Source: a virus. From it: a stretch of 38,060 nt of DNA. The notes beneath the pieces are model-generated. The model searched no databases and was not told the origin of the DNA. It saw only the letters and a list, made by a program, of their open reading frames with translations. Below, piece by piece: positions 13,706 to 21,414 of this stretch. The stretch is taken from IMG/VR virus record IMGVR_UViG_3300009433_000015, positions 1 through 38,060 of that record. One strand, given 5' to 3'. Numbering within the stretch: position 1 is the first letter of the stretch; every line of letters starts with the position of its first letter. The translations under genes and the position numbers were made by a program.

Positions 13706-14640
13706 GTACGAACACTGCAGAAAACTTAGAGAATGAAGTAGAAGAAACTACTGAAATCGAGGTTGAGATCGAAGAGGCTCCTGTAGAACAGAAACAGGAA
13801 GTCGAAACAAAAGTTGAAGAGAAAGTGGAAGCGCCTGAACCGGAGGCTGAAGCAGAGAACTCTGACACTGAGATAGATAAGTATAGTGCGGGCGTTCAGA
13901 AACGTATTGATCAGTTAACGAAAAAATATCGTGACGAAGAGAAGGCTAGGGAAGAAGCACTACAGCTCCGAGAAGAAGCTGTTAAGTATGCCCAACAGGT
14001 CAAAGACGAAAATGAAAAACTTCGTAAGTCTCTAGAAGATAATGAAACTGTATTGATCGATCAGGCTAAAGGTAGGGTTGAAGCTCAGATTGCACAGGCT
14101 AACGTTAACTACAAAACAGCGTATGAAGCAGGTGATCCTGATAAGTTGTTAGAGGCGCAGTCAGAACTTACAAGGTTACAGAACGAACAATATCGCGTAA
14201 GTAACTATGTACCTCCAAAACGAAGCGAGCCTGTTCCAACGGAAGCACCGAAGCAAGAGGCACAGCCAGAACCCACAAAGCCCCCACAACGCGCTTTAGA
14301 CTGGGCGGATAAGAATACTTGGTTCATGGAAGATAAGCGAATGACAGGCTTCGCGTACGGTGTACATGAAGAACTTGTCACAAAAGGTGTTGAACCAAAC
14401 AGCGAACAGTACTACAATGAGATAGACGCTGCCATGAAGGAAGCGTTTCCGAATAAGTTTGAGGTTGTTGCAGAGGAGTCTGCGCCACCCCAGCCTCAAG
14501 CGGGTAACGTGGTTGCCCCGCCGTCTCGTACGTCTAAAAAACCACGAAAGGTGAAGTTAACTCCAACCGCAGCCGCACTCGCCAAACGGCTCGGTCTAAC
14601 AGCAGAACAGTATGCGGCGCAATTAATGAAGGATAGTTGA
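13702..14640 (+). CDS. capsid scaffolding protein
   Basis: A 312-residue protein placed between co-chaperonin and coat genes. Residues about 5-58 are strongly acidic (EVEETTEIEVEIEEAPVEQ). Residues 60-160 are charged coiled coil (KYRDEEKAREEALQLREEA). Residues 170-200 are Pro-rich, and the last 35 are basic then helical (SKKPRKVKLTPTAAALAKRL), as expected for the coat-binding end of internal scaffolds. It would guide prohead assembly and leave before packaging. ATGA overlap with the co-chaperonin gene. Confidence 0.85.
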   Translation: MSTNTAENLENEVEETTEIEVEIEEAPVEQKQEVETKVEEKVEAPEPEAEAENSDTEIDKYSAGVQKRIDQLTKKYRDEEKAREEALQLREEAVKYAQQVKDENEKLRKSLEDNETVLIDQAKGRVEAQIAQANVNYKTAYEAGDPDKLLEAQSELTRLQNEQYRVSNYVPPKRSEPVPTEAPKQEAQPEPTKPPQRALDWADKNTWFMEDKRMTGFAYGVHEELVTKGVEPNSEQYYNEIDAAMKEAFPNKFEVVAEESAPPQPQAGNVVAPPSRTSKKPRKVKLTPTAAALAKRLGLTAEQYAAQLMKDS

Positions 14641-14641
14641 T

Positions 14642-15085
14642 ATGACTGATAGAACTCCACGCACTACCGAAACTAGAGAGAAGACAGAGCGTAGAAAAGG
14701 ATGGTCAAGACCATCTGCGTTACCGACCCCCGAACCAAAGGATGGATTACACTTCCGTTGGATTCGCACAGCAACTTTGGGGAACAGTGACAATACTAAT
14801 GTCTCTACTCGATTCCGTGAGGGCTATACGCCAGTCAAAGCATCAGATTATCGTGATTTAAACATTGTGTCTGACATCGATTCTCGATTCAAGGACAACA
14901 TTGAGGTAGGTGGTCTGTTATTATGCAGTATACCTGCTGAAATTGCTGAAGAACGTATTCAAGTTCAACTTGAACAGGCTCAACACGCACAGGATGCGGT
15001 AGATCGTAATTTTATGAGAGAAAACGATCCTCGTATGCCAGTGTTGAATCCCGAACGTTCCACGCGAACTTCATTCGGGAAGTGA
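14642..15085 (+). CDS. putative head-associated protein, 147 aa
   Basis: A basic, disordered N-terminal 35 residues rich in Thr/Arg/Lys/Glu precede a globular part (GLHFRWIRTATLGNSDNTNV, then a GGLLLCSIPAEIAEERI segment). No named family. It starts one base after the scaffold stop and lies before the decoration and capsid genes. A minor head protein is likely by context only. Confidence 0.6.
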   Translation: MTDRTPRTTETREKTERRKGWSRPSALPTPEPKDGLHFRWIRTATLGNSDNTNVSTRFREGYTPVKASDYRDLNIVSDIDSRFKDNIEVGGLLLCSIPAEIAEERIQVQLEQAQHAQDAVDRNFMRENDPRMPVLNPERSTRTSFGK

Positions 15086-15134
15086 CCTTTTTAGGGAGCT
15101 TTCTTAATATTAATTTGGTTAGGAGGAAGAGCAA

Positions 15135-15737
15135 ATGGCTACTACAGCAGCTCCCCAAGGCCTGAAGCCCGTAAAACGTGCTGATGGCATGCCCTATGCA
15201 GGGGCAACTACTGAATACCTGATCGATCCCGCTGGCGAGGCGACCAATATCTTTAACGGTCAAGTTGTCATAATTGGGACGGATGGGTATATTGCGATTA
15301 GCACCGCTTCAGGCGCTGACGCAACAACCAACAACTTAGGCGGCAGTGGCATTGGTGCTATTGGTGTTTTCGTTGGTTGTGAGTATACAAATGATCAAGG
15401 TCAAACTGTACACTCAAATCATTATCCAGCAGGTAAGCTAAATGCAAAAGCTTACGTTGTGGATGACCCAAATGTATTATTTCAAGCACAAGCAGACGCG
15501 GTTATGGCTCAATCTGATTTAGGCATGTGTACTACATTCGCAGCAGTGCAGTCCTCTTCTACAGGTAGCACTGTGACTGGAAACTCTAATACGGCAATGG
15601 ATGCAGATGCATCTTCAGCTACAAAAGCTTTCAAAGTTGTAGGCTTCGTATCACCGCCAACTGATGGGTTCCCGGATATTTTAGTAAAATTTGCCCCTAG
15701 TTATCATTCGATGACTGTGGACAAAGGTCAAGCATAG
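15135..15737 (+). CDS. putative capsid decoration/stabilisation protein
   Basis: A 200-residue, Gly/Ala/Thr-rich beta protein without membrane segments, preceding the major capsid gene by 11 bp and with a strong SD (AGGAGG). Phages with HK97-fold coats often encode their head-decoration protein directly upstream of the coat. The high small-residue content and absence of catalytic motifs fit a structural role. The exact function is inferred from order. Confidence 0.55.
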   Translation: MATTAAPQGLKPVKRADGMPYAGATTEYLIDPAGEATNIFNGQVVIIGTDGYIAISTASGADATTNNLGGSGIGAIGVFVGCEYTNDQGQTVHSNHYPAGKLNAKAYVVDDPNVLFQAQADAVMAQSDLGMCTTFAAVQSSSTGSTVTGNSNTAMDADASSATKAFKVVGFVSPPTDGFPDILVKFAPSYHSMTVDKGQA

Positions 15738-15748
15738 GAGACTGACTA

Positions 15749-16654
15749 ATGGCTATTTCACGCGCACAGCTCCTTAAAGAGCTACTTCCCGGCCTAAACG
15801 CATTGTACGGCTTGGAATACGACAAATACGAAAACGAACACTCAGAAATTTATGAGACAGAAAATTCAGACAGAAGTTTTGAAGAAGAAGTCAAATTAAG
15901 TGGTTTTGGGGCGGCTCCTGTGAAAGCAGAAGGTGCATCGATTTCGTATGATAACGCACAAGAGCATTACACTGCTCGATACAACCATGAGACCGTTGCA
16001 ATGGGTTTCTCTATCACTGAAGAAGCGATGGAAGACAACTTGTACGACTCATTGTCTGCTCGATATACAAAAGCACTAGCTCGCGCTATGGCTTATACCA
16101 AGCAGACTAAGGCTGCAGCTTTGTTGAACACAGGTTTTACAAGCTTCAACTCAGGTGATGGCGTTACAATGTTTAGCACTGCACACCCATCTGTTGGTGG
16201 TAGTACAAACGCTAACAAGCTCGCAGTTAATGCAGACTTGAACGAAACCTCACTAGAGCAGTCAGTTATTGATATTGCGGCGTTCACAGACGAACGTGGC
16301 CTATTGATCGCGGCTCGCCCTCGTAAGCTAATCGTTCCACCTGCGTTGATGTTCGTGGCAACAAGACTGCTACAGACAGAGCTTCGCACTGGTACAGCGG
16401 ATAACGATACAAACGCATTGCGCTCAAATGGATCAATCCCTGAAGGCTACCGTGTGAATCATTACCTAACGGATACAGACGCGTTCTTTATCACCACAGA
16501 CATTCCAAACGGAATGAAGCACTTCGTGCGTACTCCAATGGCTACGGCTATGGACGGTGATTTTGATACAGGTAACGTTCGCTACAAAGCTCGTGAGCGT
16601 TATTCTTTTGGTGTATCTGATCCACTAGGAATGTTCGGTTCACCGGGCGCATAA
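15749..16654 (+). CDS. major capsid protein
   Basis: A 301-residue coat protein. The N-terminus is helical (AISRAQLLKELLPGLNALYG). A long segment with FEEEVKLSGFGAAPVKAEGA and the Y-x-H-E-T-V-A-M-G-F-S-I-T-E-E region fits the E-loop/spine part of HK97-fold coats. The later RPRKLIVPPALMFVATRLLQ matches the P-domain sequence common in marine phage major capsid proteins. The lack of a protease gene suggests no proteolytic maturation. A terminator 34 bp downstream fits its high expression. Confidence 0.85.
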   Translation: MAISRAQLLKELLPGLNALYGLEYDKYENEHSEIYETENSDRSFEEEVKLSGFGAAPVKAEGASISYDNAQEHYTARYNHETVAMGFSITEEAMEDNLYDSLSARYTKALARAMAYTKQTKAAALLNTGFTSFNSGDGVTMFSTAHPSVGGSTNANKLAVNADLNETSLEQSVIDIAAFTDERGLLIAARPRKLIVPPALMFVATRLLQTELRTGTADNDTNALRSNGSIPEGYRVNHYLTDTDAFFITTDIPNGMKHFVRTPMATAMDGDFDTGNVRYKARERYSFGVSDPLGMFGSPGA

Positions 16655-16687
16655 CTTTTGATATAGGAGAATTACCTCTCCCGAACT

Positions 16688-16716
16688 GGGGCAGCGCAAG
16701 TTGCCCCTTTCTTTTT
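16688..16716 (+). terminator. rho-independent terminator after the capsid gene
   Basis: GGGGCA (16688-16693) pairs with TGCCCC (16702-16707) around an 8-base loop, followed by TTTCTTTTT. It should end or attenuate the head operon after the coat gene. Confidence 0.9.
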
Positions 16717-16741
16717 GTAAAATCTATGTTATGGTATTTGC

Positions 16742-16822
16742 AGGGGCAACATTAGCCTTGCAGACAGGACACTCCCCTACCTGACGTTGCACAGACTGCT
16801 AGGCGAAACCTTGTGCAAGGGG
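16742..16822 (+). ncRNA. candidate structured leader with pseudoknot and RBS hairpin
   Basis: AGGG (16742-16745) pairs with CCCT (16775-16778) and encloses a GCAA/TTGC hairpin (16746-16761). CAGG inside the loop (16765-16768) can pair with CCTG outside (16780-16783), forming a pseudoknot. A second hairpin TTGCAC/GTGCAA (16787-16818), with an inner AGG/CCT, touches the SD AAGGGG (16817-16822) of the gene starting at 16831. This suggests translational control. Confidence 0.4.
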
Positions 16823-16830
16823 TATTTATT

Positions 16831-17055
16831 ATGGCATCAACCACATTTTCAGGTCCAGTTACAGCCACTGATGGCTTTGCAGGTCTTATCACACTAACAA
16901 ATTATACAGTTGCAGCCGCACCTTCCGCTGCTACAGCAGGTACAGGCACTATAGCGTTTATCTCAAACGGCGCTGCAGGAGCTGCTATCTTGGCTTTCTC
17001 TGACGGAACAAACTGGAAGCGTTCCGATACAGGCGCAACCATTTCTGCTTCATAG
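16831..17055 (+). CDS. small structural-type protein, 74 aa
   Basis: I choose the ATG at 16831 because AAGGGG precedes it by 8 bp. A GTG at 16813 lies inside the leader hairpin. The product is Ala/Thr/Gly-rich beta-type (TTFSGPVTATDGFAGLITLT, then a D-G-T-N-W-K-R-S-D-T-G segment). No lipoprotein or signal peptide is seen. It resembles small virion proteins around marine phage coat genes, and no function is assigned. Confidence 0.65.
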   Translation: MASTTFSGPVTATDGFAGLITLTNYTVAAAPSAATAGTGTIAFISNGAAGAAILAFSDGTNWKRSDTGATISAS

Positions 17056-17065
17056 GGGGTAAATC

Positions 17066-17278
17066 ATGAGTAGATTCGCACCACCAAGCGCGGAAGAACT
17101 AGCGGCTCGTGGGTTAGATCCAGATGGAAACCCACTAAAAGTTTGGAAAAACACCGAAAAAGTTCGCGCAAGAAACGATGATGGAACGCTAAAGGCAGAC
17201 GATCCGAACACTCCTGAGAACGAGGCGTGGGAAGAAGCACCTGTCAAAAAGCGTGGTCGTCCTAAGAAAGAAGGGTAA
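17066..17278 (+). CDS. small protein with C-terminal AT-hook-like motif, 70 aa
   Basis: The N-terminal part reads RFAPPSAEELAARGLDPDGN, then a charged region. The last residues KKRGRPKKEG contain the RGRP core of an AT-hook, which binds the minor groove of AT-rich DNA. It may be a packaged or DNA-associated protein. The motif is visible, but DNA binding is inferred. Confidence 0.65.
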   Translation: MSRFAPPSAEELAARGLDPDGNPLKVWKNTEKVRARNDDGTLKADDPNTPENEAWEEAPVKKRGRPKKEG

Positions 17279-17281
17279 GCT

Positions 17282-17551
17282 ATGTCTAGTGATGTAAAGG
17301 CAAAGCGTGTCACAGGAACAGGCTCACTCGCAGTTGGCCCTGCTCGCATACGGCAGATACATGTTTTATCAGGATCGGGTACACCTCGATTAACTATCTC
17401 AGACGGTAACGGTGGAGCTACAGTTCTAGATTTAGATCTAAAAGCCTCTGATGTTCATGCCGTTAATATTCCAGATGATGGGATTAGAGTTAGTGATATT
17501 CATGTAGCTACCGCTACGGCACTAACGGCTATAACAGTATTCTTCAATTAA
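17282..17551 (+). CDS. small beta-rich hypothetical protein, 89 aa
   Basis: An 89-residue protein with alternating short strands (RIRQIHVLSGSGTPRLTISD) and no charged patches. No family is named. Its position among small virion genes after the capsid suggests a minor head or connector protein. It starts 3 bp after the preceding stop. Confidence 0.6.
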   Translation: MSSDVKAKRVTGTGSLAVGPARIRQIHVLSGSGTPRLTISDGNGGATVLDLDLKASDVHAVNIPDDGIRVSDIHVATATALTAITVFFN

Positions 17552-17555
17552 TGTT

Positions 17556-17846
17556 ATGGCTGCTCGCAAAGGAACTATGAAGGGTCACTCCATCAAGGGG
17601 GGGCAAAAACGCCCCACCAAAAAAGGTGCAGGTATGACCGCTAAAGGTGTAGCTAAGTATCGTAGGGATAACCCCGGTTCTAAGCTTAAAACCGCTGTGA
17701 CTGGCACAGTTAAAAAAGGTAGCAAGGCTGCAAAGAGGCGTAAGTCTTATTGCGCCAGATCTGCAGGTCAGATGAAGCAGTTTCCAAAAGCAGCAAAAGA
17801 TCCAAACAGCCGTCTAAGACAGGCCAGAAAAAGATGGAAGTGTTAA
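17556..17846 (+). CDS. very basic Lys/Gly-rich protein, 96 aa
   Basis: About a third Lys/Arg. The N-terminal half is disordered (KGHSIKGGQKRPTKKGAGMT). The C-terminal half has a KSYCARSAGQMK segment and ends RQARKRWKC, so two cysteines are available. Proteins of this style recur beside head genes in marine phages. It is probably bound to DNA or RNA within the particle or host, but that is inference. Confidence 0.65.
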   Translation: MAARKGTMKGHSIKGGQKRPTKKGAGMTAKGVAKYRRDNPGSKLKTAVTGTVKKGSKAAKRRKSYCARSAGQMKQFPKAAKDPNSRLRQARKRWKC

Positions 17847-18004
17847 TGAAAGCGCAAGACGTATTAACGATTATGGAAAAACATGAAAAAGAGTCTGATA
17901 GACGTTTTGAGCGTATTGAAAAACAGCTTGAACGTCTTGATATGCGGTTGTGGGGCATTGCCGTCTTAATCATTGCTGCGGCTGTAGCAGGAAGGTTTTT
18001 ATAA
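17846..18004 (+). CDS. XhlA/holin-like membrane protein, 52 aa
   Basis: I choose the ATG at 17846, overlapping the upstream stop (TAATG) with GGAAG as SD. Residues about 7-33 are a charged coiled coil (EKHEKESDRRFERIEKQLER) and 34-51 a single transmembrane helix (LWGIAVLIIAAAVAGRFL). This is the layout of XhlA-type haemolysin/holin-associated proteins. A lysis role is suggested by topology, but its position among head genes is unusual. Confidence 0.65.
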   Translation: MKAQDVLTIMEKHEKESDRRFERIEKQLERLDMRLWGIAVLIIAAAVAGRFL

Positions 18005-18186
18005 TGGCTAAAGCAACCCCAACGAACTCTGCTTTATGGTCTAGAGCAAAATCAGCGGCTAGAAAAAAATTCAAGGTATATCCTAGCGCATATGCAAATG
18101 CTTGGGCTTCTAAATGGTACAAGTCTAAAGGTGGAGGTTGGAAAGGCGGCAACAATAAGGTAGCTAAACGTGGCAAAAAAACCTAG
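18004..18186 (+). CDS. small basic YPSAYAN-type protein, 60 aa
   Basis: Starts at the ATG overlapping the previous stop (TAATG). It contains LWSRAKSAARKKFKVYPSAY followed by ANAWASKWYKSKGGGW. I recognise the Lys-x2-Tyr-Pro-Ser-Ala-Tyr-Ala-Asn segment as a recurrent, uncharacterised domain of marine phages and some large viruses, but cannot give a reliable family number. Basic and aromatic, so nucleic-acid binding is plausible. Confidence 0.7.
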   Translation: MAKATPTNSALWSRAKSAARKKFKVYPSAYANAWASKWYKSKGGGWKGGNNKVAKRGKKT

Positions 18187-18406
18187 TAAAAAAAGTGGTC
18201 TTGGTAAATGGTTTGCCGAAGATTGGCGAGATGTAAAGACAGGTAAGAAATGTGGTCGAAGTGGAAAGAAAGACAAACGGCGTTCCTACCCTGCGTGTCG
18301 GCCTAAAGCTGTAGCCTCTAAAATAACTAAATCAGAGGCCAAAAAGAAGACTGGACCCAAAAGAGTTAAGTGGTCAACCACTGCTAGTGGTAGAAAAAGG
18401 AAATAG
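18170..18406 (+). CDS. small basic protein, 78 aa, GTG start
   Basis: GTG at 18170 overlaps the previous gene by 17 bp. It contains GLGKWFAEDWRDVKTGKKCG then RRSYPACRPKAVASKITKSE. The W-F-x2-D-W-x-D-V segment with a C-G-R and Y-P-x-C pair is a recurrent uncharacterised domain often found beside the YPSAYAN-type protein. The two cysteines could bind metal. The C-terminus is Lys/Arg-rich. Probable nucleic-acid-binding virion or early protein. Confidence 0.65.
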   Translation: MAKKPSKKSGLGKWFAEDWRDVKTGKKCGRSGKKDKRRSYPACRPKAVASKITKSEAKKKTGPKRVKWSTTASGRKRK

Positions 18407-18409
18407 CAA

Positions 18410-19087
18410 ATGGCAGTCGTTACACCAGATTTACCTGACATATTTGAAGAAGCTTATGAACGTGCAGGTCTAGAGCTAAACACAGGTTACGATCTTCGAA
18501 CAGCGAGGCGTAGCCTTAATATTATGTTGCTTGAATGGCAGAATAGAGGTCTCAATCTTTTTACGGTTGATTCAGGTGTTTTAAATTTAAGCTCAGGTAC
18601 AGCAACCTACTCTATGCCCATAGACACTATAGATGTAATCGAGCATCAAATAAGGACTGGAACAGGAACAAATCAAGTTGATGCAGCATTGCAACGCATA
18701 TCTGTGTCTACTTACGCAGCTCAATCTAATAAAAATACACAGGGTAAGCCTAGTCAAATATTTGTTCAAAGACTGGCTACAGAAACAAAAGTAACACTTT
18801 GGCCCGTTCCTGACACAGATTATATTTTGGCTTTTCATCGATTAAAGGGAATAGATGGCTTGGCAACGGGCGTTGGCACAACAGCGGCTATACCGCCTAG
18901 GTTTGTTCCGTGTCTTGTTGCAGGTCTTGCGTATCAAATAGCTATGAAAAAACCAGAAGCAATAGCCAGAGTTGTTCCTTTAAAGCAAGAATATGAATAT
19001 CAGTTCGAGCTTGCGGCAGGTGAAGATGCTGAAACAGCATCAATCAAATTTGTGCCGTACAATACATTTATGTTAGGTGGTGGATGA
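18410..19087 (+). CDS. tail adaptor / head-completion protein (gp4/SU10-type)
   Basis: A 225-residue protein with an N-terminal helical bundle (DIFEEAYERAGLELNTGYDL, then RTARRSLNIMLLEWQNRG) and a beta-rich C-terminal part. This is the usual form of portal-docking adaptors related to P22 gp4, T7 gp11 and the SU10 adaptor. It should sit under the portal and seal the filled head. SD AAGGAAA. It overlaps the next gene (ATGA). A second protein of similar type is encoded at 20468-21127. Confidence 0.75.
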   Translation: MAVVTPDLPDIFEEAYERAGLELNTGYDLRTARRSLNIMLLEWQNRGLNLFTVDSGVLNLSSGTATYSMPIDTIDVIEHQIRTGTGTNQVDAALQRISVSTYAAQSNKNTQGKPSQIFVQRLATETKVTLWPVPDTDYILAFHRLKGIDGLATGVGTTAAIPPRFVPCLVAGLAYQIAMKKPEAIARVVPLKQEYEYQFELAAGEDAETASIKFVPYNTFMLGGG

Positions 19088-19938
19088 CAACTGCTAGAAG
19101 TAAATATGCTTTCGGCTTCTGTGACAGGACAGGCTTCAGATATCCACTGAACGAGCTTGTTGATGAGTTCAGGAATGGTGTGAAGACAGGTTTACGTGTG
19201 GGTAGAGACGTGGCTGATGATGACCATCCACAAAATTTTCTTGGCAGGGTTAGAATATTTGATCCTCAAAGTCTTGCACACGCTAGGCCAGATAGGTCTT
19301 TAGAAGAAAGCAGACAGTTGTTTGGGTTTTCTCCTGTATGGAACCCTGCTCAATTTATGACAGGAGCTGTTGGTAGAGTTGCCATAAGTTTCAATGAGGG
19401 CGTGGTGAATGTTACAGGTTCTTCAGCCTCATCTTCTGTTGGATCTGTTGTAGCTAATACATATACCGCAAACTTAAATGCTCCAAATGCTGCTGCGGGT
19501 GGAGTTGGTACAGTTACCATAATAGGCGCAGAAATAACCGCGTTTCCAAATGGTGTTTCTGCTGTAGGAACTACAGGCGTAGCTACTATATCTACCAATG
19601 TAGCACAATCTTTCGCGGTTACTGTAGCTACAGGGTATAGTGGTGGCAATAAATACTTTATAGATGGTATAGAAGCGCCTACAGGAAATCTTAGCGAAGG
19701 AAGTACCTACATATTTGATCAATCTAACGCAAGCAACAGCGGTCATCCATTAAGACTCTCAACAACACCAAACGGAACTCATTCGGGTGGCGTAGAGTAC
19801 ACAACAGGCGTTACAACTGTGGGAACCCCCGGAAACGCAGGTGCTTATACTCAGATCGTGGTAGCTTCAGGCGCACCAACATTATACTACTATTGCACTA
19901 ACCACAGTGGTATGGGAGGCCAAGCGAATACACCTTAA
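19084..19938 (+). CDS. virion protein with C-terminal cupredoxin-like domain
   Basis: A 284-residue protein. Residues 1-95 contain FCDRTGFRYPLNELVDEF and look like a phage-specific docking segment. Residues about 97-175 carry short repeats of the VGTVTI type. Residues about 180-284 form a cupredoxin-like beta sandwich with the complete ligand order: H221 (SGHPL), C271, H274 and M277 (YYYCTNHSGMGG). Type-1 copper sites use His, Cys, His and Met, but in plastocyanin the last loop is longer, so copper binding is a prediction. It overlaps the adaptor gene (ATGA). Confidence 0.7.
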   Translation: MTTARSKYAFGFCDRTGFRYPLNELVDEFRNGVKTGLRVGRDVADDDHPQNFLGRVRIFDPQSLAHARPDRSLEESRQLFGFSPVWNPAQFMTGAVGRVAISFNEGVVNVTGSSASSSVGSVVANTYTANLNAPNAAAGGVGTVTIIGAEITAFPNGVSAVGTTGVATISTNVAQSFAVTVATGYSGGNKYFIDGIEAPTGNLSEGSTYIFDQSNASNSGHPLRLSTTPNGTHSGGVEYTTGVTTVGTPGNAGAYTQIVVASGAPTLYYYCTNHSGMGGQANTP

Positions 19939-19989
19939 CGGTAGATTTGGAAATTTAAACATGATAACATTGTCAAAAGGAGATTAGAT

Positions 19990-20235
19990 ATGCCTCAAGG
20001 AATGGGTACATACGGTTCAAAAGTAGGTAGACCACCTAAGAAAAAAGCTCACGGTGGTAGCCTCAAAGCTGCCCCTGCAGGAAACGCAGGACTAGGTAAA
20101 TTACCAACAGAAGTTCGTAATAACATGGGTTACATGGCCTACGGCGGGAAAGTTAAAAAAATGGGAACGGGTGGTAGTACATGTAAGGGTATGGGCGCAG
20201 CAGTTCGTGGCGGCAACTTTGGTAAGAATGGGTAG
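19990..20235 (+). CDS. small Gly/Lys-rich protein with GMG-RGGNF motif, 81 aa
   Basis: The N-terminus has VGRPPKKKAHGG, similar to half an AT-hook. A middle segment GNAGLGKLPTEVRNNMGYMA is followed by YGGKVKKMGTGG and the C-terminal STCKGMGAAVRGGNF. The last motif recurs in the next gene and, from memory, in many marine phage small proteins. Function unknown. It is disordered and positively charged. SD AAGGAG. Confidence 0.65.
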   Translation: MPQGMGTYGSKVGRPPKKKAHGGSLKAAPAGNAGLGKLPTEVRNNMGYMAYGGKVKKMGTGGSTCKGMGAAVRGGNFGKNG

Positions 20236-20240
20236 TCATT

Positions 20241-20462
20241 ATGGGTAAAATGAAAGAAAAAGACTCAGAACTACAGAACTTACGTGAAGAGTTTTTTGAC
20301 GGCCCTGCGTCAGATTCTATGAGTTTTGATCAGTTTTTGCTAAATAAAGGTAAGGGTGACTTACTTAGATTATCAGGTCGCAACCCAATTAAAAAGAGTA
20401 TGGGTGGCTCAATGTGTCGTGGTATGGGTAAAGCTCGTGGTGGGAACTATACAGTAAGGTAG
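20241..20462 (+). CDS. small protein sharing the GGSxC-GMG-RGGN motif, 73 aa
   Basis: The N-terminal part is acidic and helical (MKEKDSELQNLREEFFDGPA, then SMSFDQFLLNKGKGDLL). The last 24 residues (KKSMGGSMCRGMGKARGGNY) are nearly the same motif as in the preceding gene, fused to an unrelated N-terminus. This suggests a transferable C-terminal tag. Confidence 0.65.
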   Translation: MGKMKEKDSELQNLREEFFDGPASDSMSFDQFLLNKGKGDLLRLSGRNPIKKSMGGSMCRGMGKARGGNYTVR

Positions 20463-20467
20463 ACTAG

Positions 20468-21127
20468 ATGAACTATACAGAGTTAACACAGGCTATACAG
20501 GACTACACAGAGAACACAGAGACTTCTTTTGTGGCTAATATTCCTACGTTTGTCCGACAGGCAGAAGAAAAGATACTTCGTCAGGTTCTTATTCCAGAGC
20601 TTCGAAAGGCTTCTACTGGTAGCACTGTCGCTAACTCTCAGTATCTCGCTAGACCAACAGATATGATCGCAGTTTACTCCATAGCAATCACAGATGGCAG
20701 TGGTAATTATAGCTATCTTCTAAATAAAAATGTTACTTACATGAAGGAAGCTTATCCTGCAGGAGATACTGGTTTACCTAAGTATTATGGTCAGTTTGTG
20801 GGAGGAACCACTACTTCACCGGGGTTTTTTATATTAGCGCCAACGCCAGATGCTGCATATTTAGCTCAAATAAACTACTATTACGATCCACCATCTATTG
20901 TGTCTGCGGGTACAACATGGTTGGGTGACAATGCCGAAACAGCTTTGCTTTACGGCTCATTACTAGAAGCATATTCGTTTATGAAGGGCGATACAGATCT
21001 TATGAACGAGTACAGAAAACAACATCAACTCGCTATGCAAGCCTTTACTAAAGTGGGTGGCTTACTGCAACAAGACGGTTATAGAGATGGCGAAGAGGGA
21101 TACAGCAAAGACGAGAACAATGTTTAA
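20468..21127 (+). CDS. second tail adaptor-like protein (SU10-type)
   Basis: A 219-residue protein with FVRQAEEKILRQVLIPELRK near residues 27-46, a beta-rich middle ending in YYYDPPSIVS, and a C-terminal helical part WLGDNAETALLYGSLLEAYS and LMNEYRKQHQLAMQAF. That order is typical of the phage adaptor family found in SU10-like and marine podoviruses. It would bind the portal or nozzle. With the protein at 18410-19087 it forms a two-adaptor set, so one may be the nozzle-side component. Confidence 0.8.
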   Translation: MNYTELTQAIQDYTENTETSFVANIPTFVRQAEEKILRQVLIPELRKASTGSTVANSQYLARPTDMIAVYSIAITDGSGNYSYLLNKNVTYMKEAYPAGDTGLPKYYGQFVGGTTTSPGFFILAPTPDAAYLAQINYYYDPPSIVSAGTTWLGDNAETALLYGSLLEAYSFMKGDTDLMNEYRKQHQLAMQAFTKVGGLLQQDGYRDGEEGYSKDENNV

Positions 21128-21413
21128 ATTTAATGTAGATATACCGAAAGAACCAGTAGTTAACATACAGACTACAGAGAATAGAGGGTTTACACCTGAT
21201 GAAGTATCGGAGCGTTGTGTGGAGAAACTTATAAGTGTTTCTGACAGTACACATCCTGCCATCCGAGATCAGGCACAAGCCTTCAAAAAGCACATGGAAA
21301 AAGTGGTTGCGTTTTATATGCGAGAAGCTATTCGCAGTGACCGCACAACCGTGTATAATGCCTTGAAAGATGCAGGGCATCCTAAACTTGCCGAGCTTAT
21401 AAGGAGATTATGA
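21120..21413 (+). CDS. small hypothetical protein, 97 aa
   Basis: I start at the ATG at 21120, overlapping the adaptor gene by 8 bp. An in-frame start 63 bp upstream would overlap it by 71 bp. The N-terminus FKFNVDIPKEPVV is followed by helices ending TTVYNALKDAGHPKLAELIR. This C-terminal helix pair recurs in small proteins beside marine phage adaptor genes. Function unknown. Confidence 0.65.
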   Translation: MFKFNVDIPKEPVVNIQTTENRGFTPDEVSERCVEKLISVSDSTHPAIRDQAQAFKKHMEKVVAFYMREAIRSDRTTVYNALKDAGHPKLAELIRRL

Positions 21414-21414
21414 T

